64,000 nucleotides of DNA from Pseudovibrio japonicus (GCF_014651595.1 NZ_BMXE01000005.1:248001-312000), one strand, 5' to 3'; shown: positions 51,814-61,940, counted from the first letter of the stretch. Made by a program: numbers and translations. The notes: generated by a model not told the origin, from the sequence alone.

Positions 51814-52503
51814 TTAGGCTGCTTTCTCTTCTGGTTCGCGCAGAACGTATCCGCGGCCCCATACTGTTTCGATGTAATTCTTGCCAGCAGTCGCAGAAGC
51901 GAGCTTCTTGCGGAGCTTACAGATAAACACATCGATGATTTTGAGCTCTGGCTCGTCCATACCGCCGTAGAGGTGGTTGAGGAACATTTCCTTGGTGAGG
52001 GTAGTGCCCTTACGAAGGGAGAGAAGCTCAAGCATCTGATATTCTTTACCAGTCAGATGGACGCGTTGACCGCCAACTTCAACAGTTTTGGTGTCGAGGT
52101 TCACAGTCAGGTCGCCAGTAACAATAACAGACTGGGCATGACCTTTAGAACGACGCACAATTGCATGAATACGTGCAATCAGCTCGTCCTTGTGGAATGG
52201 CTTCGTCATATAGTCGTCAGCGCCGAACCCAAGGCCACGAACCTTGTCTTCGATACCAGCCAAACCGGACAAAATAAGAATTGGCGTCTTCACCTTGGAG
52301 ACACGCAGTGTGCGCAGCACCTCATAACCGGACATGTCCGGCAGGTTCAGATCTAGCATGATGATGTCATAATCATACAATTTGCCGAGGTCGATGCCCT
52401 CTTCGCCGAGATCTGTCGTGTAGACATTAAAGTTCTCGGATTTGAGCATCAGTTCAATGCTTTGTGCAGTAGCACTATCGTCCTCGATCAACAATACACG
52501 CAT
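51814..52503 (-). CDS. ctrA: Cell-cycle response regulator CtrA
   Basis: A 229-residue OmpR-type master regulator of the cell cycle, motility and other functions in alphaproteobacteria. Receiver: [17 protein letters not shown], phospho-acceptor Asp51 in [17 protein letters not shown], Lys in [19 protein letters not shown]. The C-terminal winged helix includes [20 protein letters not shown] and [18 protein letters not shown] 52503 is preceded by GAGGGGATTAAC; the frame extends 18 codons upstream without homology. Divergent from fliI-fliJ. It is expected to be phosphorylated by ChpT, whose gene is at 42.1 kb. Confidence 0.95.
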   Translation of the reverse strand: MRVLLIEDDSATAQSIELMLKSENFNVYTTDLGEEGIDLGKLYDYDIIMLDLNLPDMSGYEVLRTLRVSKVKTPILILSGLAGIEDKVRGLGFGADDYMTKPFHKDELIARIHAIVRRSKGHAQSVIVTGDLTVNLDTKTVEVGGQRVHLTGKEYQMLELLSLRKGTTLTKEMFLNHLYGGMDEPELKIIDVFICKLRKKLASATAGKNYIETVWGRGYVLREPEEKAA

Positions 52504-52789
52504 GTTAATCCCCTCGTGTTGCCTTTCCTGGGCAGTCGCGCCGGCCAAAAAACACAAACCGTAGCGAAGGAATACTATAAACCCGACTCAACTGAATGAG
52601 TTTATGGTTAACAGAACTCGAATCGCTCCCGCAAGCGTTTTACTCCTACGTAGAACAGTCTTCTGGGTACAACCTAGAATTCAGGGGTGTAACCTTTCTT
52701 GTTCAACTTTTTTAGACCGGTTGGCTTTCAATCGAATCAAGTGCTAGTGAAAGCCGTGATTAGACGCTTCGTTTCCTTGAAAGGGCACT

Positions 52790-54202
52790 ATGCCATTCAA
52801 AGTCTCCCCAATAACATTAAGCAGAAGCGTAAACGATCGGTTACCATCGACGAAAATGATTAATAGGGAATCTGTCTTGGACTCGCTTTTTGCAGAAATC
52901 GAATCATGCCTCCCAACCGAAATTTACGGGAGAGTAGAAGCAGTTAAGGGACTTTTGATAGAGGTCGCAGGCCCTGTTTATGCAATGAGTGTCGGTGCGC
53001 GTCTACTAATAGAAATAGGGGAGAACGCGACGTCAATTCAAGCTGAAGTCGTCGGTTTTCGAGATGGAAGAGCACTTTGCATGCCATTTGGCGAGCTCGG
53101 AGGTGTGCGTCATGGTAGCAAGGCGAAACTGATTTCTCGCGAGAGTATTGTACATCCATCGACCGCCTGGCTGGGGCGCGTCGTTAACGCTTTGGGCGAG
53201 CCGATCGACGGAAAAGGACCGCTTCCGTTCGGATCAATTCCGAGAAAGTTGCGTGATTCACCACCTCCGGCTGCAGAAAGAGCGCGTGTCGGAGGCCCGA
53301 TTGATCTGGGAGTGAGAGCGCTTAATAGTTTTGTAACATGTTGTCAGGGGCAACGCCTCGGTATTTTTGCCGGGTCTGGCGTGGGCAAATCTGTCCTTAT
53401 GTCTATGCTTGCGCGCAATGCTGAAACGGAAGTCTCTGTCATCGGGCTGATCGGTGAGCGTGGCCGTGAGGTTCAGGAGTTCATCGAGGACGATCTTGGT
53501 GAGGAGGGGCTGGCGAAGTCCGTTGTGGTGGTTGCGACCTCCGATGAAAGCGTTTTGATGCGGCGGGAAGCGGCTTATCTCACTCTTACTCTCTCCGAGT
53601 ATTTTCGTGATGAAGGCAAGAACGTTCTTTGTATGATGGATTCGGTGACCCGCTTTGCCATGGCGCAGCGCGAGATTGGTCTTTCTGTCGGGGAGCCGCC
53701 TACATCTAAGGGGTATACGCCGACGGTTTTCACTGAACTCCCGAAATTGCTTGAACGGGCGGGGCCGGGTGCGGTTGGCAAAGGGACGGTGACAGCCCTC
53801 TTTACTGTGCTGGTGGAAGGCGACAATCATAATGAGCCGGTGGCTGATGCAGTGCGCGGTATCCTTGATGGACATATTGTTATGGAGCGCGCGATTGCAG
53901 AACGTGGTCGCTACCCGGCAATTAACGTGCTAAAATCCGTCAGTCGAACTATGCCGCGGTGCGTACCTGAAGAAGCTTTAGTGATTCTTCGGCGTGCCAA
54001 GCAGCTGATGTCTGCTTATGCGGACATGGAAGAACTGATCCGTCTGGGAGCATATAAAGAAGGCGCAGACCCCCTTGTCGACGAGGCAATTGCCAAAAAT
54101 GACGCCTTGGAAGCGTATTTAGGGCAAATGAAGGGGGAAAAAACTACAATTGAAGATGGATATATCCAACTCGCCAACCTTTTGGAAATGACTCAGGCGT
54201 AA
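52790..54202 (+). CDS. fliI: Flagellar export ATPase FliI
   Basis: A 470-residue hexameric ATPase of the flagellar type III export apparatus. N-terminal beta-barrel domain (~45-110), Walker [19 protein letters not shown] (~195-212), Walker [21 protein letters not shown] and the export-ATPase signature [18 protein letters not shown]. The first ~25 residues ([20 protein letters not shown]) are variable; the Met at residue 23 is an alternative start and homology begins near SLFAEIES. Divergent from ctrA with a 286-bp shared upstream region; fliJ follows at 30 bp. Confidence 0.95.
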   Translation: MPFKVSPITLSRSVNDRLPSTKMINRESVLDSLFAEIESCLPTEIYGRVEAVKGLLIEVAGPVYAMSVGARLLIEIGENATSIQAEVVGFRDGRALCMPFGELGGVRHGSKAKLISRESIVHPSTAWLGRVVNALGEPIDGKGPLPFGSIPRKLRDSPPPAAERARVGGPIDLGVRALNSFVTCCQGQRLGIFAGSGVGKSVLMSMLARNAETEVSVIGLIGERGREVQEFIEDDLGEEGLAKSVVVVATSDESVLMRREAAYLTLTLSEYFRDEGKNVLCMMDSVTRFAMAQREIGLSVGEPPTSKGYTPTVFTELPKLLERAGPGAVGKGTVTALFTVLVEGDNHNEPVADAVRGILDGHIVMERAIAERGRYPAINVLKSVSRTMPRCVPEEALVILRRAKQLMSAYADMEELIRLGAYKEGADPLVDEAIAKNDALEAYLGQMKGEKTTIEDGYIQLANLLEMTQA

Positions 54203-54232
54203 GGTGACTCTTCGGTAAAGGGAGTATTGCGT

Positions 54233-54640
54233 ATGAAGAATCGTGAAGGCCTTTTGAAGCTGAAGAAGTTCAATGTTGATGAAAAGCGGCGTCAGGTGAC
54301 GCAGATTGAAACAATGTTGAGCGATTTCGATCGAATGGCTGAAGATCTGGAGAACCAGATTGTTCAGGAGCAAAAGCGTGTGGGCATTGATGATGTCTCC
54401 CATTTTGCATACCCAACATTCGCTCGCGCGGCTGCACAGCGCCGTGACAATCTGAAGAACTCGACGGAAGAGTTGAAAGCTCAGCTTGTGAAAGCGCAAG
54501 ATGAATTGACTGATGCCGTATCCGAACTGAAAAAGATCGAATTGATGGATGAACGCGACCAGATGCGTCAGCGGGCAGCTGTTGAAGCGATTGAACAAGA
54601 CGGAATGGACGACATTGCCGGACGGATGGCGCGTCGCTGA
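54233..54640 (+). CDS. fliJ: Flagellar export protein FliJ
   Basis: A 135-residue coiled-coil chaperone/escort that works with FliI. Nearly all helical: LLKLKKFNVDEKRRQVTQIE then a long heptad region (TMLSDFDRMAEDLENQIVQE) and RRDNLKNSTEELKAQLVKAQ, in line with FliJ; the length is slightly short. ATG 54233 has GGGAG nine bases upstream; the TTG two codons earlier is too close to it. Only fliI and fliJ of the flagellar regulon are in the window. Confidence 0.88.
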   Translation: MKNREGLLKLKKFNVDEKRRQVTQIETMLSDFDRMAEDLENQIVQEQKRVGIDDVSHFAYPTFARAAAQRRDNLKNSTEELKAQLVKAQDELTDAVSELKKIELMDERDQMRQRAAVEAIEQDGMDDIAGRMARR

Positions 54641-55034
54641 TTTGTCTTGGACCGGGAGCTTCCCTCTTTCTGTGCCATGGCGATTTGAGATTCTGGCTTT
54701 GACAGGAAGAGCTGAGCCTCTGGCGGTCCCAAACCGGTCTTAACTTCTTCACTATCCCTTATTAATCGCACTGCGCCTGTTCGCGGTGCGATTGCTCTTG
54801 CCTGCATTCTTCTCAACGTTGTTTGCTGCTGTCTGGCGGAGGTCGGCCTGTGCTGGGCTTATGCTGCCTTTGTGGTTGAGCGTAGCGCCAGATAGCTTCC
54901 CTACGGGTTCAAGCGGCGAAAACCTCGAATGTGCAGGGTTATTTTGCTGGTTTGTCTTCACCGGATCTTCTCGTTTATGGTGTAAAGCGATAGTGTCCGA
55001 CCAAATTTTGCTTGCTTCCATTTTTGGGTGATCC
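54641..55034. other. Gene-free interval fliJ / MscS gene
   Basis: No supportable gene or clear terminator. AT/GC composition is ordinary; it presumably carries the promoter of the mechanosensitive channel gene. Confidence 0.4.
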
Positions 55035-57293
55035 ATGCTTTTCCGGTTTCTAATTGCAGCGTTTGCTGCAGTCTTTCTGAGTTTTGCCAGTGCTGCGGTG
55101 GCGCAAGACTCTTCCTCTGCTGGCGAGAGTACGGCTGATGTTCAGCAAGCCAGGCAGGCGCTGATCAAGGTTCTTGAAGACCCGAAAGGGCGCGAAGAAC
55201 TTATCAAAATGCTGGAGGAGGAGCAGGCGAGTGGCTCCGGTACTCCGGCCAGCACTGGCAATGCTAACGCGACAATTGCTGCGCAGATTGGCACGTTTGT
55301 TCAGGGCGGTGTTTCCAGTTTCTATGAGTTTGGCAACCTGATTGTCTCGGGATTGTCCGGTTATGGCGATCTGCTGGATGATCAGTCCAATCTGGACAAC
55401 TCGCGTTTATGGGATGGTTTTCTCAGCATTGTGCGTGTGTTGTTACCTGCCTATATCGCGCTGATCATTCTGCATAAGGTCTCGATGGCTTACATGCGGC
55501 GTCACGAGAGGCGGGGGGAGCACCATTCGGTATTCTTCCGTGTCGGGTTGTTGGCGGTGACGTCTGCCTTTGATGCAGCGTTTGTTGGTGTGGCTTCCGG
55601 CGTTGGTTATTTGTCGGCCTCCCTGTTTTCGCTGAACCCGGCGGTGGCAGGCGTCGACAATGTGGAGCTGTTTGCGATCAATGCATTCTTCCTGATTGAG
55701 ATGTCGCGTGTGGTGATCCGCTTTGTGTTTGCGCCCCACAGGCCAGCGTTCCGGCTTTTGCCGTTTTCGGACTCTGAGTCGATTTTCTGGGCGCGGAATC
55801 TGGTCCTGATTGTTGGCATTCTTGGCTTTGGTATACGGCTGGCCGTGCCGATTGTGGCTGATAATTTTACGCCGGAACTGGCAGGTAGCGTTCGTGTGAC
55901 TGTTGTGCTGGTCTGTCTTATCTATCTGACGACGCTTATTTTTGGCTCACGGGTGCGCGTGCGTCACGCAATCAACGGATATGCGGAGAGCTTTACGGGG
56001 TCGAACTTCACGGTTCAGCTGTTCAAAGGCCTGGCGCATCTGTGGCATTGGCTGGCGCTGGCTTATGTGTTTGCGGTTATGGTTGCGTGGCTGCGCACGC
56101 CGCTTGATGCGATTGACTATATTGTCAAAACCAGTGCGATGTCGTTGCTCGTCATCTTTATTGGTCTGGGTATCATGATGTTGCTGACGCGGATCATTCG
56201 CAAGGGAGCGAATCTGCATCATGCGCTGGATCACATGTTGCCGACGTTTGAAGAGCGCCTGAACTCCTTCCTGCCGGCTGTGTGCATGGTGCTGCGGTTT
56301 GTTGTCGGTGTTTCCGTGATCATTGGTGTTCTGGAGGTCTGGGGTGTCGGAAGCTTCTGGCATTGGATCTGGACAGGGGACGGCATTACCTTTGCAAACT
56401 CGGTCCTTTCCGCAGTCATTGTCATCATAATTGGCTTTGCCCTGTGGCTGACGCTGATGTCGTGGATTGACCTGCGCATTCTGGAGCGTGAAGGCAAGAC
56501 TGTCTCCAACCGTACGAAAACGCTGTTCAAGCTGTTCAGCAATGCAATCTCAATCCTGATGATTGTAATGTTCACGCTATTGGCGCTTTCCGAGCTTGGT
56601 CTGCAGATCGGGCCGTTGATTGCCGGTGCCGGGGTTGTCGGTCTGGCGGTTTCATTCGGCTCTCAGAAGCTGGTGCAGGATGTGATTACCGGTGCCTTCA
56701 TTCAGCTTGAAAATGCGATGAATGAAGGGGACTTTGTTGAGGTTGGCGGTATCAGCGGCACAGTGGAGCGGATGAGCATTCGCAGTGTGAGCCTGCGTGA
56801 CCTGAACGGGACATCTCATATTATCCCGTTTTCTTCTGTCTCAAGCGTTTCCAACTCAACCCGAGACTTTGGCTATGCGGTTTGTGTGATGGGGGTCGCG
56901 TATGACGCCGATCTTGAGGAAGCCAAGGAAGCGATGCAGGAGGCGTTCCGCCGTTTGGAGGAAACGCCGCATAACACAGCGATCCTTGGAGCTCTGGAAA
57001 TGCATGGTGTTACTGCCTTCATGGATTCTGCCGTGAATATACGGGTGCGCATCAAAACGTTGCCGGGTAGCCAATGGGCCATTGGGCGCGCTTATAATGA
57101 GTTCGTGAAAATCGTGTTTGATGAGCGCGAGATCGAGATTCCGTTCCCACAAGTCACCTATCACGTTGCTGATGATAGTAAGCCAAAGGATGTTCCGCAG
57201 GTTGAGCAGAAGACTGCACCGCAGAAACCATCGCTACCCAAGAGCACGGGTGGTGAGGGCGAAGATATCCCGCCGGATGATGGCCCGAGTTGA
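55035..57293 (+). CDS. MscS-family mechanosensitive channel (YbiO-like)
   Basis: A 752-residue large MscS homologue. Signal peptide cut near SAAVAQDSS (~24), a helical periplasmic segment (~35-65), about ten membrane helices from ~125 to ~540, and the pore helix plus conserved MscS core at ~525-700: LSELGLQIGPLIAGAGVVGL then AVSFGSQKLVQDVITGAFIQ, with EGDFVEVGGISGTVERMSIR forming the beta domain. A Pro/Lys-rich disordered tail ends DDGPS. Size and layout match the YbiO-type moderate-conductance channels. It releases solutes on hypo-osmotic shock. Monocistronic, ending at a terminator. Confidence 0.87.
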   Translation: MLFRFLIAAFAAVFLSFASAAVAQDSSSAGESTADVQQARQALIKVLEDPKGREELIKMLEEEQASGSGTPASTGNANATIAAQIGTFVQGGVSSFYEFGNLIVSGLSGYGDLLDDQSNLDNSRLWDGFLSIVRVLLPAYIALIILHKVSMAYMRRHERRGEHHSVFFRVGLLAVTSAFDAAFVGVASGVGYLSASLFSLNPAVAGVDNVELFAINAFFLIEMSRVVIRFVFAPHRPAFRLLPFSDSESIFWARNLVLIVGILGFGIRLAVPIVADNFTPELAGSVRVTVVLVCLIYLTTLIFGSRVRVRHAINGYAESFTGSNFTVQLFKGLAHLWHWLALAYVFAVMVAWLRTPLDAIDYIVKTSAMSLLVIFIGLGIMMLLTRIIRKGANLHHALDHMLPTFEERLNSFLPAVCMVLRFVVGVSVIIGVLEVWGVGSFWHWIWTGDGITFANSVLSAVIVIIIGFALWLTLMSWIDLRILEREGKTVSNRTKTLFKLFSNAISILMIVMFTLLALSELGLQIGPLIAGAGVVGLAVSFGSQKLVQDVITGAFIQLENAMNEGDFVEVGGISGTVERMSIRSVSLRDLNGTSHIIPFSSVSSVSNSTRDFGYAVCVMGVAYDADLEEAKEAMQEAFRRLEETPHNTAILGALEMHGVTAFMDSAVNIRVRIKTLPGSQWAIGRAYNEFVKIVFDEREIEIPFPQVTYHVADDSKPKDVPQVEQKTAPQKPSLPKSTGGEGEDIPPDDGPS

Positions 57294-57340
57294 TGTGACC
57301 TGACGAAGACAGATCACCAAGGCTCTCTTGGTTTCGTTTG

Positions 57341-57378
57341 AAAAAGCGCGTTCGTTTCAAAAACGAGCGCGCTTTTTG
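57341..57378 (+). terminator. Terminator after the MscS gene
   Basis: AAAAAGCGCG..TCGT / ACGA.GCGCGCTTTTT; an almost perfect long stem, with A and T runs on both sides, so possibly bidirectional. Confidence 0.82.
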
Positions 57379-57450
57379 CTTTCCGCCCAACATTGCTCCA
57401 ACAAACCTGCGAAAACAGGCAAGAAAAAAGAATTTTCGCTGTCTTGCAGA

Positions 57451-57520
57451 AGTTTCGTTTTAATACATATGTATCATTATTGGTTTCGTTGACTTTCGAA
57501 ATTATTCGAATAGGTTCGTC
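57451..57520 (+). promoter_or_regulatory. Candidate GlpR operators upstream of glpD
   Basis: Several TTCG elements are clustered: AGTTTCGTTTTAA (57451-), TGGTTTCGTTGA (57481-), CTTTCGAAATTATTCGAAT (57493-) and GGTTCGTC. E. coli GlpR recognises TTCG-containing half-sites with AT-rich flanks, so these are plausible sites for the GlpR encoded at 38.3 kb. An ATACATATGTAT palindrome at about 57464-57475 lies among them. Inference only. Confidence 0.4.
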
Positions 57521-57581
57521 ATTATAGATATTCGTGCAATCACGGGTTCCTGTTCGCGAGCCGTGGATTTGAGGGCCAGTC

Positions 57582-59117
57582 ATGAGCAAGACTATGAATG
57601 AGAGCTATGATTTGTTTGTCATAGGAGGCGGGATTAACGGCTGCGGTATTGCTCGGGATGCTGCCGGGCGTGGGCTTTCGGTTTTTCTGGCGGAGAAGAC
57701 TGACTTTGCAAGCGCGACCTCTTCGGCCTCCACCAAATTGATCCATGGCGGTTTGCGCTATCTGGAATACTATGAGTTCCGTCTTGTGCGGGAAGCGCTA
57801 AAAGAGCGCGAAGTGCTGCTGAACATGGCGCCGCATATCATCTGGCCCATGCGCTTTATTCTTCCCCATCACAAAGGTTTGCGTCCGGCTTGGTTGTTGC
57901 GTCTTGGCCTGTTCATGTATGACCATCTGGGCGGGCGCAAACTGCTACCCGCGACCAAGATGGTCGCGCTAGATCGTGCACCCTACAATGACGGGCTGAA
58001 GTCCCTGTTTACTCGTGGTTTCGAATATTCCGATTGCTGGGTAGATGATGCGCGCCTTGTTGTGCTGACTGCACGCGATGCTGCTGCGCGTGGTGCAACT
58101 ATTCGCCGGAACACTGAAGTTATCCGTGCCACTCGTAGTAATGGCGGGTGGGAGATTGAAGTTCGCGACAGTGAAAGCGGTCAGACTGAACTGGTGCATG
58201 CAAAAGTGCTGGTCAACGCGGCAGGGCCTTGGGTCTCTCATGTTCTTCAATGTGCGCTTGGATTGAACAGCCGTGCGCATGTGCGCCTCGTGAAGGGCAG
58301 TCATATTATTGTGCCGAAGATGTTTGCACATGACCGCAGCTTTATCTTCCAGAATGGAGATGGGCGCATCGTCTTCGCGATTCCCTATGAACACGACTTC
58401 ACTTTGATCGGGACAACCGATGTTGATTATCAGGGCGAGCCTGCGGATGTGTCCTGTTCTGATAATGAGATCGCCTATCTGTGCAATGCTGTCAGTGAGT
58501 ACTTCTCCAAGGAAGTCACCCCCGATATGGTTGTACGCACCTATTCTGGTGTGCGACCACTTTATGATGATGGTGCCAGTGAAGCACGGGCTGCGACGCG
58601 CGATTATGTGCTGGAACTGGACGAAGGCGAGGGTAAGGCGCCGTTGCTGAGTGTGTTTGGTGGCAAGATCACCACTTACCGCCGTTTGGCTGAACATGCG
58701 TTGGAAAAGCTGGAAGGTGATCTGCCTCAGGCGGCCAGAAAGCATGCATGGACGAAGCATAGCATTTTACCGGGTGGTGACTTTGAGCCGGGTGACTTCA
58801 ACGCAAAGGTCTCTGCCTTGAAATCTGCTTATCGTTTTCTTGAGCATGACCATGCGACCCGCTTGGTGCGCTCCTATGGATCCGAGGCTGTGAAGATTCT
58901 TGGTACAGCCCAGACTGCGGATGATCTGGGCACTCACATTGGTGGTGATCTTTATTCCTGTGAGGTTGACTGGCTGATCGAGCAGGAATGGGCGATTACT
59001 GCTGAAGATATTTTGTGGCGCCGCTCCAAGCTGGGTTTGCATCTTCCCGCGGAGGCCATAGGCGTGCTGGAACGTTATCTAAGCGGTTACTTTGAAGGCA
59101 ACCGCATGGCGTGTTGA
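57582..59117 (+). CDS. glpD: Glycerol-3-phosphate dehydrogenase GlpD
   Basis: A 511-residue membrane-associated FAD enzyme oxidising glycerol-3-phosphate to DHAP and passing electrons to quinone. FAD motif VIGGGINGCGIARDAAGRG (~12-30), then AEKTDFASATSSASTKLIHG and GLRYLEYYEFRLVREALKER; substrate residues in YSGVRPLYDDG and the SVFGGKITTYRRLAEHAL C-terminal FAD block; a C-terminal cap domain (~390-511). GlpK follows 214 bp downstream in the same direction. Confidence 0.95.
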   Translation: MSKTMNESYDLFVIGGGINGCGIARDAAGRGLSVFLAEKTDFASATSSASTKLIHGGLRYLEYYEFRLVREALKEREVLLNMAPHIIWPMRFILPHHKGLRPAWLLRLGLFMYDHLGGRKLLPATKMVALDRAPYNDGLKSLFTRGFEYSDCWVDDARLVVLTARDAAARGATIRRNTEVIRATRSNGGWEIEVRDSESGQTELVHAKVLVNAAGPWVSHVLQCALGLNSRAHVRLVKGSHIIVPKMFAHDRSFIFQNGDGRIVFAIPYEHDFTLIGTTDVDYQGEPADVSCSDNEIAYLCNAVSEYFSKEVTPDMVVRTYSGVRPLYDDGASEARAATRDYVLELDEGEGKAPLLSVFGGKITTYRRLAEHALEKLEGDLPQAARKHAWTKHSILPGGDFEPGDFNAKVSALKSAYRFLEHDHATRLVRSYGSEAVKILGTAQTADDLGTHIGGDLYSCEVDWLIEQEWAITAEDILWRRSKLGLHLPAEAIGVLERYLSGYFEGNRMAC

Positions 59118-59298
59118 TTTTAATAGGCTCTGTCTTTTCATAGAGAAGGCAGGGCCTTCACTTATGTCGTGGTGCTGTTGATGGGGTGGTCTGACTAAGG
59201 TTGGTCTATACCTTATTATTTTGGTAAGTGACATTACAGGTTCATTTTCAGGTGGTTCGGGCACCTTCAGAAATTGTTTGGGTGCCACTTCAATTTTT

Positions 59299-59331
59299 TG
59301 AAGAGGGGAAACCTCTTCGACGGAGGAATAT
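59299..59331 (+). promoter_or_regulatory. Hairpin next to the glpK ribosome binding site
   Basis: GAAGAGG-GGAAA-CCTCTTC folds at about 59299-59318, directly before the Shine-Dalgarno GGAGGAAT and the ATG at 59332. A second stem GGCACC...GGTGCC lies just upstream. The role is unknown. Confidence 0.35.
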
Positions 59332-60831
59332 ATGACAGGGTGGGTGCTCTCCATTGATCAGGGTACGACGTCGACTCGTGCAATTATTTTCAATGACAGC
59401 TTTGAAACTGTAGGGATTGGACAGCGAGAGTTTCCGCAGCACTTTCCCCGTGAAGGCTGGGTGGAGCATGATCCTGAAGACCTTTGGGCGACCACCGTGG
59501 AGACATGCGGGGAGGCGATTACCCAGAGCGGTCTTTCTACTGACCAGATTATTGGCGTGGGCATCACCAATCAGCGAGAGACGACGCTGATCTGGGATCG
59601 TGCGACAGGTGAGCCGGTGTACAACGCGATTGTCTGGCAGGATCGGCGGACCGCTGCGTTCTGTAACACGCTGAAGGCGGCGGGGCATGAGGATATGTTT
59701 ACCCGCAAGACTGGCTTGCTGCTTGATCCTTATTTCTCCGGAACCAAGGTTGCGTGGATTTTGGATAATGTGGAGGGTGTGCGGGCACGAGCAGAAGCTG
59801 GCGAGCTGGCATTCGGCACAGTGGATACTTGGCTGATCTGGCGTTTGACCGGCGGAAAGTCTCATGTGACTGACGCGACCAATGCCTCCCGTACGCTTCT
59901 TTATAACATTGCCGAGAATTGCTGGGATGAGGAGCTGCTGACGCTGCTTAATATTCCACGGAGCCTGCTGCCTGAGGTGAAAGACTGCGCGGATGATTTC
60001 GGCACAATCACAGCAGACCTGTTTGGTTCTGAACTGCCAATTTATGGTGTGGCGGGCGACCAGCAAGCAGCGACGATGGGGCAGGCGTGCTTTAAGCAAG
60101 GCATGGTGAAGTCGACCTATGGCACTGGCTGCTTTGCCTTGGTGAACACGGGTGAGGAACTGGTTTATTCCAAGAACAGGCTGCTCTCGACCATTGCGTA
60201 TCGCCTTGACGGAAAGACGACCTATGCGCTTGAGGGTTCCATCTTTATCGCTGGTGCTGCTGTGCAGTGGTTGCGTGACGGGCTGAAGATTATTGACAGT
60301 GCGGCGCAGACGCAGGAGATGGCGGAGAACGCTGATCCGGAAAGTCATGTCTATATGGTGCCTGCGTTTGTTGGGCTGGGCGCTCCTTATTGGGACCCGG
60401 AGGCACGTGCTGCGATCTTCGGCATGACGCGCTCGACTGGTCAGAACGAAATTGCTCGGGCCGCACTGGAAAGTGTCGGTTATCAGACTGTGGATCTGAT
60501 CAGCTCCAAGTCTTCCGATATGGGATCCCCGCTGAATGGGGACACTGTGCTGCGTGTGGATGGGGGGATGGTTGCCTCGGATTGGACTATGCAGTTCCTT
60601 GCGGACATTCTTGGCCGTCCGGTGGATCGCCCGGTTGTTCAGGAGACCACTGCGCTGGGCGTTGCCTGGTTGGCGGGCATGAAGGCAGGTGTTTGGCCGA
60701 GCATGGATGAGTTTTCCAAGCGTTGGAATCTGGATCGCCGGTTTGAACCGAAGATGGATGAAGGCGAGCGTGAGAAGAGACTCGCTGGATGGCATGACGC
60801 GGTCTCAAGGACACGCTCTCAAGTTTCGTGA
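59332..60831 (+). CDS. glpK: Glycerol kinase GlpK
   Basis: A 499-residue FGGY-family kinase phosphorylating glycerol. [15 protein letters not shown] (ATP-binding), [29 protein letters not shown] (glycerol-binding Arg and Trp), [41 protein letters not shown] and [12 protein letters not shown] are all present. Full length. It feeds GlpD. The ribosome binding site GGAGGAAT is strong. Confidence 0.96.
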   Translation: MTGWVLSIDQGTTSTRAIIFNDSFETVGIGQREFPQHFPREGWVEHDPEDLWATTVETCGEAITQSGLSTDQIIGVGITNQRETTLIWDRATGEPVYNAIVWQDRRTAAFCNTLKAAGHEDMFTRKTGLLLDPYFSGTKVAWILDNVEGVRARAEAGELAFGTVDTWLIWRLTGGKSHVTDATNASRTLLYNIAENCWDEELLTLLNIPRSLLPEVKDCADDFGTITADLFGSELPIYGVAGDQQAATMGQACFKQGMVKSTYGTGCFALVNTGEELVYSKNRLLSTIAYRLDGKTTYALEGSIFIAGAAVQWLRDGLKIIDSAAQTQEMAENADPESHVYMVPAFVGLGAPYWDPEARAAIFGMTRSTGQNEIARAALESVGYQTVDLISSKSSDMGSPLNGDTVLRVDGGMVASDWTMQFLADILGRPVDRPVVQETTALGVAWLAGMKAGVWPSMDEFSKRWNLDRRFEPKMDEGEREKRLAGWHDAVSRTRSQVS

Positions 60832-60942
60832 GGCTATGATTTTTGGCTGCGGATGGTGTGGTATTGCTAGTTACACACTTTCCGCAGCGTTATTAACTTT
60901 CTGAATTTATTGGTTTTCCACCGCTCATCGGAATTATTTGTT

Positions 60943-61009
60943 TTCAGATATATCACAGTATTGACCTTTGAAAGGTTGGAGTTCATATTGCCTGTAATAT
61001 ATCACAGGT
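60943..61009 (+). promoter_or_regulatory. Promoter and paired operators of the hydroxyproline operon
   Basis: A sigma70-like promoter is visible: TTGACC at 60961-60966, a 17-bp spacer and CATATT at 60984-60989. It is bracketed by two copies of ATATATCACAG: 60948-60958, just upstream of the -35, and 60997-61007, over the expected start of transcription. The downstream copy is part of an 18-bp palindrome CCTGTAATATATCACAGG (60991-61008). This layout fits repression by a GntR/FCD-type regulator, whose sites often read TGTnATATATnACA; the regulator gene is not in the window. Confidence 0.6.
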
Positions 61010-61013
61010 GAGG

Positions 61014-61940
61014 ATGATCAAGATGTGGACTGGTGTTTACCCGGCTGTCACGACCAAATTTACAGAGAACGATGAGCTTGATTTTGCAGAGATGGAGCGG
61101 TGCTTCCAGCTGCAGATGGATGCGGGCTGTGATGGTATTATCGTCTGCGGTTCACTTGGCGAGGCGATGGCGCTGGAGCCGGAAGAGAAGATCGAAATTC
61201 TCAGGATTGCCAAGAAGGTTTGTGGGTCCAAGCACGTCATCATGACTGTCTGCGAAAGCTCTACACGCCGCGCGATTATTGCTGCTGCGGATGCGGCGGC
61301 AGCTGGGGCAGATGGCCTGATGGTTCTGCCAGGTGTACCCTACCGTTCTGCTCCACATGAGACTGTGGCGCACATCAAAGCAGTTGCCAAAGGTGGCGGT
61401 ATTCCGGTGATGGTTTACAACAACCCGGTTGCTTACGGCGTTGACGTGACGCTGGATATGTTCGCTGAACTGGCAGACGAGCCGCTTATTGTGGCGATGA
61501 AGGAATCCACCGACGACATTCGCCGCGCGACCGAGGTAATCAACCGCTTTGGTGACCGTTTCAAGGTTCTGACCGGCGTTGACAACCTTGCGCTGGAAAG
61601 CCTGATGATGGGGGCTGATGGCTGGGTGGCCGGTCTTGTTGTTGCGTTCCCACGGGAAACAGTTGCGATCTATCAGTTGGCGAAGGCGGGTCGCTATGAG
61701 GAAGCGCGTGAGATTTACCGCTGGTTCCGTCCGCTGCTTGATCTGGATGTGTCCACCAATCTAGTCCAAAATATCAAGTTGGCAGAGATGGTTGCGATCG
61801 GTTCTAATGATCGTGTTCGCGCGCCGCGTCTGGCCTTGTCCGGTGCTGAGCGTGCGCGCGTCATCAAGGTGGTGGAAGATGCTATTGCATGCCGCCCGGA
61901 ACTGCCGGAGCTTAAAGAGCTATGCGACACATCCATGTAA
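61014..61940 (+). CDS. hypD: Pyrroline-4-hydroxy-2-carboxylate deaminase (DapA superfamily)
   Basis: A ~308-residue Schiff-base enzyme of the dihydrodipicolinate synthase superfamily. The TIM barrel starts WTGVYPAVTTKFTENDELDF; phosphate-loop-equivalent VCGSLGEAMALEPEEK; Tyr in VMVYNNPVAYG; Schiff-base Lys in IVAMKESTDDIRRA (Lys160 counted from the MWTG start). Context with D-hydroxyproline dehydrogenase and hydroxyproline epimerase indicates conversion of pyrroline-4-hydroxy-2-carboxylate to alpha-ketoglutarate semialdehyde rather than lysine synthesis. Possible starts are GTG 61008, ATG 61014 and ATG 61023; GGTGAGG best serves the last two. The end overlaps hypO by 19 bp. Confidence 0.85.
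   Translation: MIKMWTGVYPAVTTKFTENDELDFAEMERCFQLQMDAGCDGIIVCGSLGEAMALEPEEKIEILRIAKKVCGSKHVIMTVCESSTRRAIIAAADAAAAGADGLMVLPGVPYRSAPHETVAHIKAVAKGGGIPVMVYNNPVAYGVDVTLDMFAELADEPLIVAMKESTDDIRRATEVINRFGDRFKVLTGVDNLALESLMMGADGWVAGLVVAFPRETVAIYQLAKAGRYEEAREIYRWFRPLLDLDVSTNLVQNIKLAEMVAIGSNDRVRAPRLALSGAERARVIKVVEDAIACRPELPELKELCDTSM

Noticed and set aside
59290-60795. 501-codon open frame antisense to glpK
   Set aside because: glpK is unambiguous; long antisense frames are common opposite GC-skewed genes here.
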